DNA from: an uncultured Bizionia sp.
Lineage (GTDB): Bacteria; Bacteroidota; Bacteroidia; Flavobacteriales; Flavobacteriaceae
Assembly (NCBI GenBank): GCA_947496215.1
Contig: CANMCF010000020.1
Span: 1-64,000, forward strand
Direction of reading: 5' to 3'
DNA length: 64,000 nt
Shown piece by piece: positions 35,964 through 45,128 of this stretch. Made by a program: the position numbers and the translations under genes. Position 1 is the stretch's first letter; every line of letters starts with the position of its first letter. The notes beneath the pieces are model-generated. The model ran no database searches, was not told where the DNA came from, and saw only the letters and a program-made list of their open reading frames with translations.

Positions 35964-36806
35964 ATGATGAATAGATTAACAGATACTGTAAAGCACTTGA
36001 TAATTATAAATGTCATAATGTTTATTGGGACATTAACTGTAGGTGGCGGAAAATTGTTCTATGAATGGTTTTCCCTTTATTTTCCTGAAAGTAATACTTT
36101 TAAACCTTGGCAAATTTTTACGCACATGTTTATGCATGGAGATTTGGGGCATATCTTCTTCAATATGTTTGCTCTTTTCATGTTTGGAGTAGCCGTAGAA
36201 CAGTATTTAGGAAATAAAAATTTTTTGTTTCTATACATTTCTGCTGGATTGGGAGCTGTATTGTTTCAGCTAGGATATATTTATTTTGATTACTACCCTT
36301 TATTAAACAATATATCAAACATTGGGTTTTCTAGTGACTTTATAGATGCAGCAATTAATCTTGATATTTTAGATGTGAATGAACAAGGTAAAAGGTTTTT
36401 CAATGGAGATATATTTCAAGACAAGCTTCCTTCTCTTTTGTCAGAGTATTCTGTTAATAGTAATTTAATTGATGGAAAAGTCTTAAATGATTTATATGAG
36501 ATGAATGTAATTACTCATAATAATAGAATGGTTGGAGCTTCTGGATGTATTATGGGAATTCTGGTGGCTTTTGGAATGATGAATCCCAACGCAGAATTGA
36601 TGTTGATCTTTTTACCCATACCAATCAAGGCCAAATACTTCATTCCGGGTATAATCATATTGGATCTCATCTCGGCAATTTCTGGACGATCTTTTTTCAG
36701 TCCTAGCAATACGGCATATATGGCACATATTGGTGGTGCTGTTACTGGTTTTTTGATAATGTGGTATTGGAGAAAGACTCAATTCAATAAAAATCGTTGG
36801 AATTAA
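35964..36806 (+). CDS. Rhomboid-family intramembrane serine protease (first of two)
   Basis: 280 residues with six hydrophobic helices. The catalytic dyad is visible as Ser193 in GASGCIMG and His255 in AHIGGAVTG, with the N-terminal FTHMFMHGDLGHIFFNM signature. There is a ~65-residue insertion between helices (about 105-180), which is longer than usual. It cleaves substrates within the membrane; substrates unknown. It overlaps the next rhomboid by one base (TAATG). Confidence 0.93.
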   Translation: MMNRLTDTVKHLIIINVIMFIGTLTVGGGKLFYEWFSLYFPESNTFKPWQIFTHMFMHGDLGHIFFNMFALFMFGVAVEQYLGNKNFLFLYISAGLGAVLFQLGYIYFDYYPLLNNISNIGFSSDFIDAAINLDILDVNEQGKRFFNGDIFQDKLPSLLSEYSVNSNLIDGKVLNDLYEMNVITHNNRMVGASGCIMGILVAFGMMNPNAELMLIFLPIPIKAKYFIPGIIILDLISAISGRSFFSPSNTAYMAHIGGAVTGFLIMWYWRKTQFNKNRWN

Positions 36807-37666
36807 TGAGTTTGACAGAAGACATAAAATATAAGTTGGCAAGACTCAACGTGCTTGAAAAAACAATAGTGGTCAACCTTGTTGTTTTTTTCATTGTACT
36901 ATTGCTTAAACCTTTCTTGGGAACTTTTTTGAGTTGGTTCGAGTTACCCAGTAAGTTCAATGGATTTTTAATAAAGCCATGGACGATAGTGAGCTATGCT
37001 TTTTTGCATTATGGCTTTATACATTTGTTGTTTAACATGCTATGGCTATATTTCATAGGTAGGATCTTCTTGAATCTATTCAGTCCCAAAATGGCTTTGA
37101 ACATCTATTTTCTAGGAGCTATGGTTGGAGGATTTGTCTTCCAAATTGGTTATGGGCTATTTCCGAATTTCTTTTCGGAAAATGCTTATTTAATAGGGGC
37201 TTCTGCAGCAGTGCGAGCACTTTTCATCTTTTTATGTGCATATATGCCAAACAAGGAGATTCGTATCATTGCATTCAATTTGAAACTATGGTATCTGGGA
37301 GCTTTTTTTGTTGCCATAGATGCCATAGGTGTCTTTGGACAAGTTAATCAAGGCGGGAACTTGGCACACTTGGGGGGAGCTCTGTTGGGATATGTCTATG
37401 CCAAGCAACTATTGAAAGGCAATGACATAGGTCGTGGTTTCGAGAGTATTGTGGATACCGTTTCAGGATGGTTTCGTTTCTCGAACAAAACCAATATGAA
37501 AACGGTCTATAAGGACAAATCCAAGGTAGGAGGGTATACTAAAGGGGAATTTAATCAGTTTAACAATCAGAAGAAAGTTGATGTCATATTGGATAAGATT
37601 AGTAAAAGTGGTTATGAAAGTCTTACAGCCGAGGAAAAAGAATTCTTGTTTAAAGCGGGGAAATAA
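36806..37666 (+). CDS. Rhomboid-family intramembrane protease (second of two)
   Basis: 286 residues from the ATG at 36806 (MSLTEDIKYK), which overlaps the previous stop as TAATG; an upstream TTG adds only three residues. Six hydrophobic helices; candidate catalytic Ser133 in GASAAVRAL and His188 in NLAHLGGALLG. The residue after the Ser is Ala, not the usual Gly, so activity should be tested. A C-terminal cytosolic tail (about 215-286) ends in a helix with YESLTAEEKEFLFKAGK, a feature of many flavobacterial rhomboids. Confidence 0.9.
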   Translation: MSLTEDIKYKLARLNVLEKTIVVNLVVFFIVLLLKPFLGTFLSWFELPSKFNGFLIKPWTIVSYAFLHYGFIHLLFNMLWLYFIGRIFLNLFSPKMALNIYFLGAMVGGFVFQIGYGLFPNFFSENAYLIGASAAVRALFIFLCAYMPNKEIRIIAFNLKLWYLGAFFVAIDAIGVFGQVNQGGNLAHLGGALLGYVYAKQLLKGNDIGRGFESIVDTVSGWFRFSNKTNMKTVYKDKSKVGGYTKGEFNQFNNQKKVDVILDKISKSGYESLTAEEKEFLFKAGK

Positions 37667-37823
37667 CATTGAGAAAATTGTATAACAAACAAAATTAACA
37701 AGGGTTTCCGCTTTGACGGAGAATGAAGATGAAATAACCCATAACAGCAGAGTTAATATAAACCTGAACAAACTATTTTTGGCAAATTCCATCTAATCTT
37801 TGAAAAGAAATAAATGCAAATAG

Positions 37824-38846
37824 ATGAAAGGATTGAAGTTTTTTGAGAAAATAGTATTCTTCTTCAACTCTGTTGCGGCATTTATCTTGTTGCTATCCTA
37901 TATTCTACCATTTTTGCCGCCTAAAACATTTTCTGCACTCTCCGTCTTGGGGCTTGGTGTGCCTTTTTTGATCATCCTAAACGTCGTATTCCTATTGTAT
38001 TGGTTGGTGAAGGTAAAAAAGCATTTGCTACTATCGCTTGTGGTTTTGGCGTTAGGCTATATGTCCTTTGGGTCTTTATACAAGTTTTCAGAATCCAAGA
38101 CCATAGAAAAACCTGAAAACCTTTCCATAATGAACTACAATGTTAGGTTGTTCAATCTATATGATTGGATTCCGGAAAAAAACATTGAAACAAAGTTGGT
38201 GGGTTTCATAAAGGAGGAATCTCCAGACATCCTGTCTCTCCAGGAATACCATCCACATGAAAACATAGATCTTTCTTTTTTCAAGTATAAATACGAAAAG
38301 CTTTCTGGCAACAAAACCAAATATGGACAAGCCATCTTTTCCAAATACCCAATTGTGAGATCTGGTTCAGTAGCTTTTCCAAATACACCCAATAATGCGA
38401 TTTATGCAGATGTGGTGAAAGGGAAGGATACCATACGGGTGTACAACATCCACTTGGAGTCTTTGCGAATAGATCCCAAGGTACAGAGTTTGACAAAGGA
38501 AGATTCAGAAAAGCTTTTCAATGGGGTAGGGAAGACTTTTAAGATGCAGCAACTTCAAGCGGAGTTGTTTTTAAAGCATAAGGCAGAATGCAATTACAAG
38601 ATGGTTATATGCGGGGATTTTAACAATACTGCATTTTCCTACGTCTATAAAGTCATAAGAGAAGATTTGAATGATACCTTTAAAGTTGCTGGAAACGGAT
38701 TTGGAAGAACATACGATTTAAAGTTTTTTCCTTTGAGGATAGATTTCATCTTAACCGACAAGGCTTTCGAAATCAATAGCTTCAAGACTTATGATGTGGA
38801 ATATTCCGATCATTACCCTGTAATGACGAAATTAAGCTTGAATTGA
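37824..38846 (+). CDS. Membrane-anchored endonuclease/exonuclease/phosphatase-family protein
   Basis: 340 residues. Two to three hydrophobic helices in the first ~85 residues anchor an EEP domain. Motifs in order: IMNYNVRLFN (Asn of the first motif), LQEYHP (metal-binding Glu), NIHLESLR, ICGDFNNT (GDFN) and YSDHYPVM (SDHxP). This is the DNase I-like fold that cleaves phosphodiesters in nucleic acids, phospholipids or inositol phosphates; the membrane anchor suggests a lipid or extracellular substrate. It is not clear which. Confidence 0.88.
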   Translation: MKGLKFFEKIVFFFNSVAAFILLLSYILPFLPPKTFSALSVLGLGVPFLIILNVVFLLYWLVKVKKHLLLSLVVLALGYMSFGSLYKFSESKTIEKPENLSIMNYNVRLFNLYDWIPEKNIETKLVGFIKEESPDILSLQEYHPHENIDLSFFKYKYEKLSGNKTKYGQAIFSKYPIVRSGSVAFPNTPNNAIYADVVKGKDTIRVYNIHLESLRIDPKVQSLTKEDSEKLFNGVGKTFKMQQLQAELFLKHKAECNYKMVICGDFNNTAFSYVYKVIREDLNDTFKVAGNGFGRTYDLKFFPLRIDFILTDKAFEINSFKTYDVEYSDHYPVMTKLSLN

Positions 38847-38867
38847 TTCTTTTGAAATTTACTTGGA

Positions 38868-39176
38868 TTACATCATCAAGCAATCCACTGTATCTGCGAT
38901 TATATGTATAATCAAACCCAAGCCAATTAGCCTGGTCTTTTTGGGAAGCGTTAACAACAGATAAATTACAATGGCATAATAGGAGTGTAAGGGATGAAAG
39001 TCGATACTACATCGGTTGCTATCAAAAACTGGGTTGGCCAACAAGTGATCGAAATCTATCAGCATCCCTAAAATCATAATGAAATAAGCTGTCTTCCAAT
39101 TCTTTTTGAAAAAAGACAAAGCAAGAATCAGGGGAAGTATGAAATGTATGCCATAATGTAGTGTAGGTTGCAACAT
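38868..39176 (-). CDS. DUF6122-like small membrane protein
   Basis: 102 residues, with three or four hydrophobic helices. Charged/His positions sit in or near the membrane: LHYGIHF, GMLIDFDHLLA, FHPLHSYY and IHIIADTVDCLMM. This His/Asp pattern resembles YdjM/LexA-regulated metal-dependent membrane hydrolases; I think it is DUF6122. Its start abuts the wbqC-like stop, so the two are co-expressed. Confidence 0.75.
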   Translation of the reverse strand: MLQPTLHYGIHFILPLILALSFFKKNWKTAYFIMILGMLIDFDHLLANPVFDSNRCSIDFHPLHSYYAIVIYLLLTLPKKTRLIGLGLIIHIIADTVDCLMM

Positions 39177-39794
39177 CTATGGCAATTGTTGAGATTCCAA
39201 ATAGGATAGTGCATTTGGCCCTTCATTGAAAAGTAGATCCAAAATACTCAGGTTTTTGATGAAACCATACTTTTCTGAAAAGACTTGAATGTAATCGTCC
39301 AATTGATAAGAAGGTTCCTTTTTTGCTTTAACCAAGTGTCTATAGTCTTTCATGGCTGTAGGTTCTTTTTCATACTCTTCAGTCTTATTGAGTTTCACAT
39401 CCAGTTGAAGGCAGTCGCATATGACTTCAAAACACTTTAAATTGAAATCCAAGATGCTTTCATAGGGATCATTAAACAAAGGCTGTAGTTCATCGGCATA
39501 GAATTCAAAAAAGGGTGAAGTCCTATAGGCGGATTCAAAGGATTTCCAATGTAAGTCTTGCCACTTGTAATCATTGGCTATCTTCACATCTCCATATTTC
39601 TGTCTGTTCTTTTGTGAATAGACAACGGGAATGCTCAATTGTAGTTTGCCATTGGCAGCATAGATGTAACTTCTATTTCTGTAAGTTTGCTTTTGGAAAT
39701 TGTCCTCCATTTCAAAAGTCACTTCTTTGGCCTTTGCTATGGCAACAAAGGTTACGATGTTTGGCAGGTATGTTGGATGTATTAGAATGTTCAT
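39177..39794 (-). CDS. WbqC-like family protein
   Basis: 205 residues. Starts with NILIHPTYLPNIVTF, a variant of the WbqC HPxYxP motif, and has NRSYI, NGKLQLSIPV and the WHKSF-like SAYRTSPFFEFY stretch. WbqC proteins are associated with glycan (O-antigen) gene clusters and are suspected enzymes of sugar-amine modification, but in Flavobacteriia this copy is always near lepB, so its role may be different. A perfect inverted repeat lies 27 bases upstream of the start. Confidence 0.85.
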   Translation of the reverse strand: MNILIHPTYLPNIVTFVAIAKAKEVTFEMEDNFQKQTYRNRSYIYAANGKLQLSIPVVYSQKNRQKYGDVKIANDYKWQDLHWKSFESAYRTSPFFEFYADELQPLFNDPYESILDFNLKCFEVICDCLQLDVKLNKTEEYEKEPTAMKDYRHLVKAKKEPSYQLDDYIQVFSEKYGFIKNLSILDLLFNEGPNALSYLESQQLP

Positions 39795-39820
39795 TTTTTA
39801 AATGATGTACCTATCAAAGA

Positions 39821-39862
39821 ATGAATTCACGAATATTATAATTTAATAATTCGTGAATTCAT
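39821..39862 (-). promoter_or_regulatory. 14-base perfect inverted repeat upstream of wbqC-like gene
   Basis: ATGAATTCACGAAT and ATTCGTGAATTCAT are exact reverse complements separated by 14 A/T bases. No T tract follows, so it looks more like an operator or an mRNA-processing hairpin than a terminator of lepB. Confidence 0.5.
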
Positions 39863-39894
39863 AAAATATCTAGTAAAGATTATTTTTAAGGATA

Positions 39895-41625
39895 TTAAGC
39901 TTTCTTTCTCTTTTTCCACTTGTTAAAACCAATCCAACCAGCTATCAACACCAAGAAAGGAATAAAATATGAAACGGGGCTTCCACCACCATGTACTGTG
40001 GTGAATAACCTATTCCAGCGAATCTTGTTTAAAATGCCATCACCGTTGGTATCCCAACTCATCCAAATTAAAACAGGCTTACCAACAACGTGGTTGTGTG
40101 GTACAAAGCCCCAGAATCTGGAATCTATGGAGTTTTGTCTATTGTCTCCCATCATCCAGTAATAATCCTGCTTGAAGGTGTAGTTGGTAGCTACTTCATC
40201 ATTTATTATGATTTGGTTCCCTCTTACTTTCAACGTGTTGCCTTCGTATTCTGTTATGATACGTTTGTATAATGGTAGGACATCTATGTTTAAATCGACT
40301 GTCTTGTCTTTTCCTGGAATATAGATGGGGCCAAAGTTATCCGTAGAATAAGCAAAACCTGCATCTTGTGGGAATAACCCCGGGTCTGAGGTTTTTGAGT
40401 TTTGTTTCGTTATGGAAACAACATTGCTTTCACCTTTCATTTGTTCGGCAACCTCCTCGGTCATATTCGCATTTATGGTAGAACCTACGATTTTCACCTT
40501 CAATTGGTCATACAATTTTTGGGTCATACCACCGGTTACCAAGGTGTTTGTTGAGTCTCTGGATTCTATTGTCAAAGCAATATTGTTGCTTCTAAGGTAC
40601 TCCTGGAGTTTGGAATTGTCCCAGAACCTGTTTTCAATCGAAAAAATTTGCCTTTCCCGTGTTTCTGTTATGCCATATTTCGTGAATAATGGAGCTGCAC
40701 TGGATTTTGTCTTTATGGAGTGAAAAAATTGAAGCTTGGCACGATCTGGCAATTCGTTTTTCTTTCCGTTTATGTAGACATAACCATCTTTTATTTCCAA
40801 GGAATCCCCAGGAGTACCTACACAACGTTTTACCAAGTTTGTTTTCTTGTCTATTGGCTTGTAGTAGTTTCTATCTGGAGTAAAATCATTCATGTCCAGC
40901 AAGGTGTCTGCTGGTTGATTGAAAACGACGATTTCATTTCTGTCTATTTCTTCAAAGGCAGGAAGCCTCATATAAGGCAGTTGCAACTTGTTCAACCATG
41001 AGGTCTCTCTCTTGTTGAAATCATCATTGAACAAATAGGACTTCTTCTTAGCCAAGGGAATGGAGTCATGAACCATTGGCAATGCTACCGTAGTCATAGG
41101 CAACCTTGCTCCGTAGTGAAACTTGCTCACGAATAGAAAATCTCCAATCAACAAAGACTTTTCCAAAGATGAAGACGGTATTACGAATGGTTGTATGAAA
41201 TAGGTATGGACGATGGTTGCGGCTACAACAGCAAAAGCTATTGAACTTACCCAGTCTCCAAGTCCAGTTCTTGGTTTAAGGCTTCTCTCTTCTATGTATT
41301 TGACATCGGCTACATAATTTAGGTAAAAGTTGTAAAAACCCAAGGTGGCAATTGCCAAAAAAGTATCCACATTGGAGTTCTTGCCAAAGCTTCTTGCAGT
41401 TTCCACCCAAACGACAGGGAACAATATAAGGTTTACTATGGGAAGAAACAGAAGAATTGTCCACCACCACGGCCTATTTATGATCTTCATTAAAATAACG
41501 GCATTGTATACTGGTACGAAAGCTTCCCAAGCTTGTCTTCCAGCCTTAGCGTATAGCTTCCATGTAGCTAATCCATGTATGACTTGTATTACCAAGAAAA
41601 ATATTATCCATTGACTTCCTGACAT
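39895..41625 (-). CDS. lepB: Signal peptidase I, enlarged
   Basis: 576 residues, much longer than E. coli LepB (324). Two to four N-terminal hydrophobic helices (to about 110), then one more (about 127-147) before the catalytic part. The catalytic Ser153 (IPSSSLEKSL) and Lys266 (LVKRCVGTPGDSLEI) are in place; box E reads MMGDNRQNSIDSRFWGFVP near 510. An insertion of about 200 residues (about 300-490) separates the Lys box from box E. A further helix is at the C-terminus. It removes signal peptides from secreted proteins. It sits between dapB and wbqC in the usual flavobacterial order. Confidence 0.95.
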   Translation of the reverse strand: MSGSQWIIFFLVIQVIHGLATWKLYAKAGRQAWEAFVPVYNAVILMKIINRPWWWTILLFLPIVNLILFPVVWVETARSFGKNSNVDTFLAIATLGFYNFYLNYVADVKYIEERSLKPRTGLGDWVSSIAFAVVAATIVHTYFIQPFVIPSSSLEKSLLIGDFLFVSKFHYGARLPMTTVALPMVHDSIPLAKKKSYLFNDDFNKRETSWLNKLQLPYMRLPAFEEIDRNEIVVFNQPADTLLDMNDFTPDRNYYKPIDKKTNLVKRCVGTPGDSLEIKDGYVYINGKKNELPDRAKLQFFHSIKTKSSAAPLFTKYGITETRERQIFSIENRFWDNSKLQEYLRSNNIALTIESRDSTNTLVTGGMTQKLYDQLKVKIVGSTINANMTEEVAEQMKGESNVVSITKQNSKTSDPGLFPQDAGFAYSTDNFGPIYIPGKDKTVDLNIDVLPLYKRIITEYEGNTLKVRGNQIIINDEVATNYTFKQDYYWMMGDNRQNSIDSRFWGFVPHNHVVGKPVLIWMSWDTNGDGILNKIRWNRLFTTVHGGGSPVSYFIPFLVLIAGWIGFNKWKKRKKA

Positions 41626-41693
41626 AATCTGTGTTTTTTATATGCTTGCTATAAGTGATTTAACCTATGCAAATGTTACAATTTTATTTCGTG

Positions 41694-42395
41694 TTAACCA
41701 ATATTTAACACGTCTTTCATGGTAAAAACCCCTGCTTTTCCAAAAATCCATTCTGCTGCTATCACAGCTCCCAAAGCAAAACCTTCACGGTTATGTGCCG
41801 TATGTTTTATTTCAATGGTATCCACTTCACTCGTATAATCTATGGTATGTGTACCGGGTACATCTTCTATGCGTTTGGCAGTAATGGGGATGCTGCCAGC
41901 TTTTGGGTTGTCCATATCCCAAGCATTATAACCTTGATGCTTGTCAGCAATGTCCTCAGCCAAGGAGATTGCGGTTCCGCTAGGAGCATCCAATTTTTTG
42001 GTATGATGAATCTCCTCTAACTTGATGTCGTATTGTTTTAGGGAGGACATCATTTTTGCAAGTGTTTTATTCAGTTCGAAAAAAACATTTACTCCCAAGC
42101 TGAAGTTGGAAGCATATATGAATGCGCCTTTCTTGTCATTGCATAGATCGACTATCTTCTCATAGTCATCCAACCATCCCGTAGTTCCCGAAATAACTGG
42201 GACGTTATGGTTTATGCAATTGGAAATATTGTTGAAAGCAGCAGTGGGCACACTGAAATCTATGGCCACATCTGCCTGTGTCACATCGTAAGTAGCATCG
42301 GTATCAGCTTTTATCACAATGGTATGACCTCGTTTTATAGCAATCTTTTCAATGGTCTTTCCCATTTTTCCATAACCTAGTAAAGCAATTTTCAT
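41694..42395 (-). CDS. dapB: 4-hydroxy-tetrahydrodipicolinate reductase
   Basis: 233 residues, a short Bacteroidetes-type DapB. NAD(P)H binding site GYGKMGKTIEKIA at the N-terminus; SGTTGWLDDY, then EIHHTKKLDAPSGTA as the substrate-binding and catalytic HHxxKxDAPSGTA motif. It reduces HTPA in the lysine/diaminopimelate pathway used for peptidoglycan. The 69 bases before lepB contain a possible lepB leader. Confidence 0.96.
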   Translation of the reverse strand: MKIALLGYGKMGKTIEKIAIKRGHTIVIKADTDATYDVTQADVAIDFSVPTAAFNNISNCINHNVPVISGTTGWLDDYEKIVDLCNDKKGAFIYASNFSLGVNVFFELNKTLAKMMSSLKQYDIKLEEIHHTKKLDAPSGTAISLAEDIADKHQGYNAWDMDNPKAGSIPITAKRIEDVPGTHTIDYTSEVDTIEIKHTAHNREGFALGAVIAAEWIFGKAGVFTMKDVLNIG

Positions 42396-42450
42396 GGAGT
42401 ATTTGTTTTATTGTTTCCTGGAAGCAGGAAATCTTGATGTTTTATGAAAT

Positions 42451-43062
42451 TTAATTGAGCTTGAAATTCATTGTCAACCCGACACTACCCTTGTTGTCAA
42501 ATTGATTGATTCTGTAGTGCGGTTTGAATGATAAGTTGTCATCGACGTTGTATTGCAACAAGTGGGCATCTACATTGGCATCTATAATGTTCAAGGCATA
42601 TAGCCCCACTGTAATCAAAAGAGATAATTCCTTGTTTCTTCTCAATGTTTTTTGTGCTTGGCGCAATCCATCGTCTGTCAATCTTCCTTGGAATTCATCA
42701 TCCTGAAAGCCTGCCAATCTTCTTTTGTAGGCATTTCGGACTTTCTTATAGTCATTGTTGTTGTTTATGTAAAAGTACACCCCTGTACCCAAGGCAGCAT
42801 ATACAATTGGGATTTTCCAGTATTTTTTATTGTATGCCTGACCCAAACCTGGCAATACGGCAGAATAGAATGCTGCTCGCGATGGGGATAGAGGGTCAAT
42901 GGGTTTTCTAAGTTGAGTGGAGTCCAAGACAACGGTCACCTCCTCAGTCTTTGCTATCTCTTTTTCGTCTTCTTTGGTATTGTCTTCATCTTCTTGGCCC
43001 GTAACGGAAAAACCAAAGCATAAAAAGAAAAGGAATGCTATGATGAATTTACTTGGAATCAC
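42451..43062 (-). CDS. DUF5683 domain membrane protein
   Basis: 203 residues. A signal peptide/anchor (1-22) and a charged segment are followed by the DUF5683 core: PSRAAFYSAVLPGLGQAYNKKYWKIPIVYAALGTG. This GxGQxYNxxYWK segment with paired helices resembles a short membrane-embedded hairpin (TM2-like); a third hydrophobic helix lies at about 145. The ParB stop overlaps its start by 14 bases. Role unknown; conserved after parAB in Flavobacteriia. Confidence 0.88.
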   Translation of the reverse strand: MIPSKFIIAFLFFLCFGFSVTGQEDEDNTKEDEKEIAKTEEVTVVLDSTQLRKPIDPLSPSRAAFYSAVLPGLGQAYNKKYWKIPIVYAALGTGVYFYINNNNDYKKVRNAYKRRLAGFQDDEFQGRLTDDGLRQAQKTLRRNKELSLLITVGLYALNIIDANVDAHLLQYNVDDNLSFKPHYRINQFDNKGSVGLTMNFKLN

Positions 43063-43960
43063 CTTGGACTAGTTTTTTTATTCGATTAAAATCTTCTTCA
43101 GAATGAAAAGGGATAATTATCTTTCCTTTTCCATTGCTAGAGGTTTTAACGTCTATTTTGTGTCCAAAGTATTCTGAAAATGTAGAGATGCCTTTTTTAA
43201 CGTATTTTGGCAATTCTTCTACTTCTTTTTTAGCAGGTACTTTAACTTCTTTGGTTTGGTTGTAGTTTTTCACCAAAGCTTCTGTCTCTCTTACAGATAA
43301 CTTTTTCGATAGGATAATTTCGTAAATCTCCAATTGAATGGTCTGATTTTCGATGTTTATTATTGCGCGACCATGTCCCATCGACAAAAAGCCATCTCTG
43401 ATGCCTGTTTGGATGATAGGATCCAACTTTAGCAAACGCAAGTAGTTGGTTATGGTAGATCGTTTCTTACCGACACGTTCACTCATCTGCTCTTGCGTCA
43501 ATTGAATTTCGTCAATTAAACGTTGGTAGGACAATGCTATTTCGATAGGATCTAAATCCTGGCGTTGAATGTTTTCAACCAAAGCCATTTCAAGGCTCTC
43601 TTGATCATTGGCTATGCGAATGTAAGCAGGGATGGTTTCTAATCCAATTAGTTTCGAAGCACGAAAACGACGTTCCCCAGACACCAACTGGTAATTGTCA
43701 AACCCTAATTTTCTTACTGTTATGGGTTGTATTACCCCTAATTCTTTTATCGAAGAAGCTAATTCTCGTAAAGATTCTTCATTGAAATTGGTACGAGGTT
43801 GAAATGGGTTCATTTCAATGCTGCCCAATTCCAATTCAACAATGTTGCCTATTACCTTGTCTGCGTTTTTATCTTGAACCGATTGTATGTCATTGCTCGG
43901 ATCTTTCAACAATGCAGATAATCCTCTACCTAAAGCCTGTTTCTTTGTCGCCTTCGCCAT
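43049..43960 (-). CDS. parB: Chromosome partitioning protein ParB/Spo0J
   Basis: 303 residues. The N-terminal CTPase/ParB domain has ITVRKLG, LVSGERRFRASKLIG and ENIQRQDLDPIE; the helix-turn-helix (LTQEQMSERVGKKRSTITNYLRLLKL) binds parS; the C-terminus ends in a dimerisation domain. It acts with ParA to segregate the origin region. It starts two bases after the ParA stop. No parS copy of the Bacillus consensus was spotted in the window, but I did not search every permutation. Confidence 0.95.
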   Translation of the reverse strand: MAKATKKQALGRGLSALLKDPSNDIQSVQDKNADKVIGNIVELELGSIEMNPFQPRTNFNEESLRELASSIKELGVIQPITVRKLGFDNYQLVSGERRFRASKLIGLETIPAYIRIANDQESLEMALVENIQRQDLDPIEIALSYQRLIDEIQLTQEQMSERVGKKRSTITNYLRLLKLDPIIQTGIRDGFLSMGHGRAIINIENQTIQLEIYEIILSKKLSVRETEALVKNYNQTKEVKVPAKKEVEELPKYVKKGISTFSEYFGHKIDVKTSSNGKGKIIIPFHSEEDFNRIKKLVQGDSK

Positions 43961-43962
43961 TT

Positions 43963-44727
43963 TTAGGAATTTTTATTTATGATTTCTTTTGCCAAACTCA
44001 AATAATTGCTAGCTCCTTTGCTTCCTGCATCGTAACTTATGATGCTTTCTCCATAACTTGGCGCTTCACTCAAGCGGACATTACGTTGTATGATGGTTTT
44101 GAATACCATATCGTTAAAATGTTTCTGTACTTCTTCCACGACTTGATTGGACAAACGTAAACGCGCATCGTACATGGTAAGTAATAGCCCTTCGATGTCC
44201 AACTCCGGGTTGTGAACCTTTTGAACACTTTTTATGGTGTTTAGCAATTTTCCAAGACCTTCCAATGCAAAGTATTCACATTGTATCGGGATTATTACTG
44301 CATCGGATGCCGTAAGTGCATTCAAGGTAAGCAATCCCAATGAAGGCGCGCAATCTATGAGTATGTAGTCGTAGTCATCCTTTATGTCGGCCAAAGCTTT
44401 TTTCAACATGTACTCGCGCTTGTCCTTGTCCACCAATTCTATTTCGATGGCAACAAGGTCTATGTGTGCAGGTATGACGTCCAGATTCGGAGTATTTGTG
44501 CCTACTATGGCTTCACTTGCAGAAACGGTATGTTCCAATAGTTGATATGAACCTACTTCCACGGCTTCGACATCTATGCCTAGGCCAGATGTTGAGTTTG
44601 CTTGTGGATCGGCATCTATAAGTAAGACCTTCTTTTCCAAGACCCCTAGGGAGGCTGCTAAGTTTACTGAGGTGGTCGTTTTACCAACGCCTCCTTTTTG
44701 ATTGGCAATTGCAATGATTTTACCCAT
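43963..44727 (-). CDS. parA: ParA-family ATPase (Soj)
   Basis: 254 residues. Deviant Walker A at the N-terminus (IANQKGGVGKTTTSVNLA), then LLIDADPQANSTSGLG and YDYILIDCAPSLG (Walker B). It is the chromosomal ParA that drives ParB-parS segregation. First gene of the parA-parB-DUF5683-dapB-lepB-wbqC-DUF6122 run on the minus strand. Confidence 0.96.
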   Translation of the reverse strand: MGKIIAIANQKGGVGKTTTSVNLAASLGVLEKKVLLIDADPQANSTSGLGIDVEAVEVGSYQLLEHTVSASEAIVGTNTPNLDVIPAHIDLVAIEIELVDKDKREYMLKKALADIKDDYDYILIDCAPSLGLLTLNALTASDAVIIPIQCEYFALEGLGKLLNTIKSVQKVHNPELDIEGLLLTMYDARLRLSNQVVEEVQKHFNDMVFKTIIQRNVRLSEAPSYGESIISYDAGSKGASNYLSLAKEIINKNS

Positions 44728-45017
44728 TAAATGATTTGGTTTTATTATGTGTAAAAATACAATTATTTATGACTAATAAAAACGGAATTTGTTAACAGTT
44801 GGTTAAACTAAACAACAGCATGTCATGGCTGCTTTTTTAGATTACTATGTTTTAGTGCTTGTAGCTTGGTGAAATAAAGAAGTGGAAGTCAGAAATAATT
44901 GCTTTTTCAAAGATTAAAATCATTTGACAATGATATTTGTAGTTAATTTCTTAACAAAAAGACAGTTTGGTATAAATACCTGAATAGTCGATTTATACTC
45001 TAAATTAGACTTCAGAT

Positions 45018-45128
45018 ATGACCTTTCTTTGTATAACTCAACCAGAAGAAGTTTCAAATAAGGTAGAGTATGTGGTATCTGAAAAACCTATGATTAAACA
45101 GAGTAAGAAATTAATTGAACAATTATGA
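45018..45128 (+). CDS. Possible 36-residue leader peptide or small protein
   Basis: A short frame (MTFLCITQPEEVSNK ... SKKLIEQL) whose TGA overlaps the ATG of the next gene as ATGA. The overlap suggests translational coupling, and the length, Glu/Lys content and end (LIEQL) resemble small flavobacterial bacteriocin/leader-type peptides, but this is only a hint. No clear promoter is visible. Confidence 0.35.
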   Translation: MTFLCITQPEEVSNKVEYVVSEKPMIKQSKKLIEQL

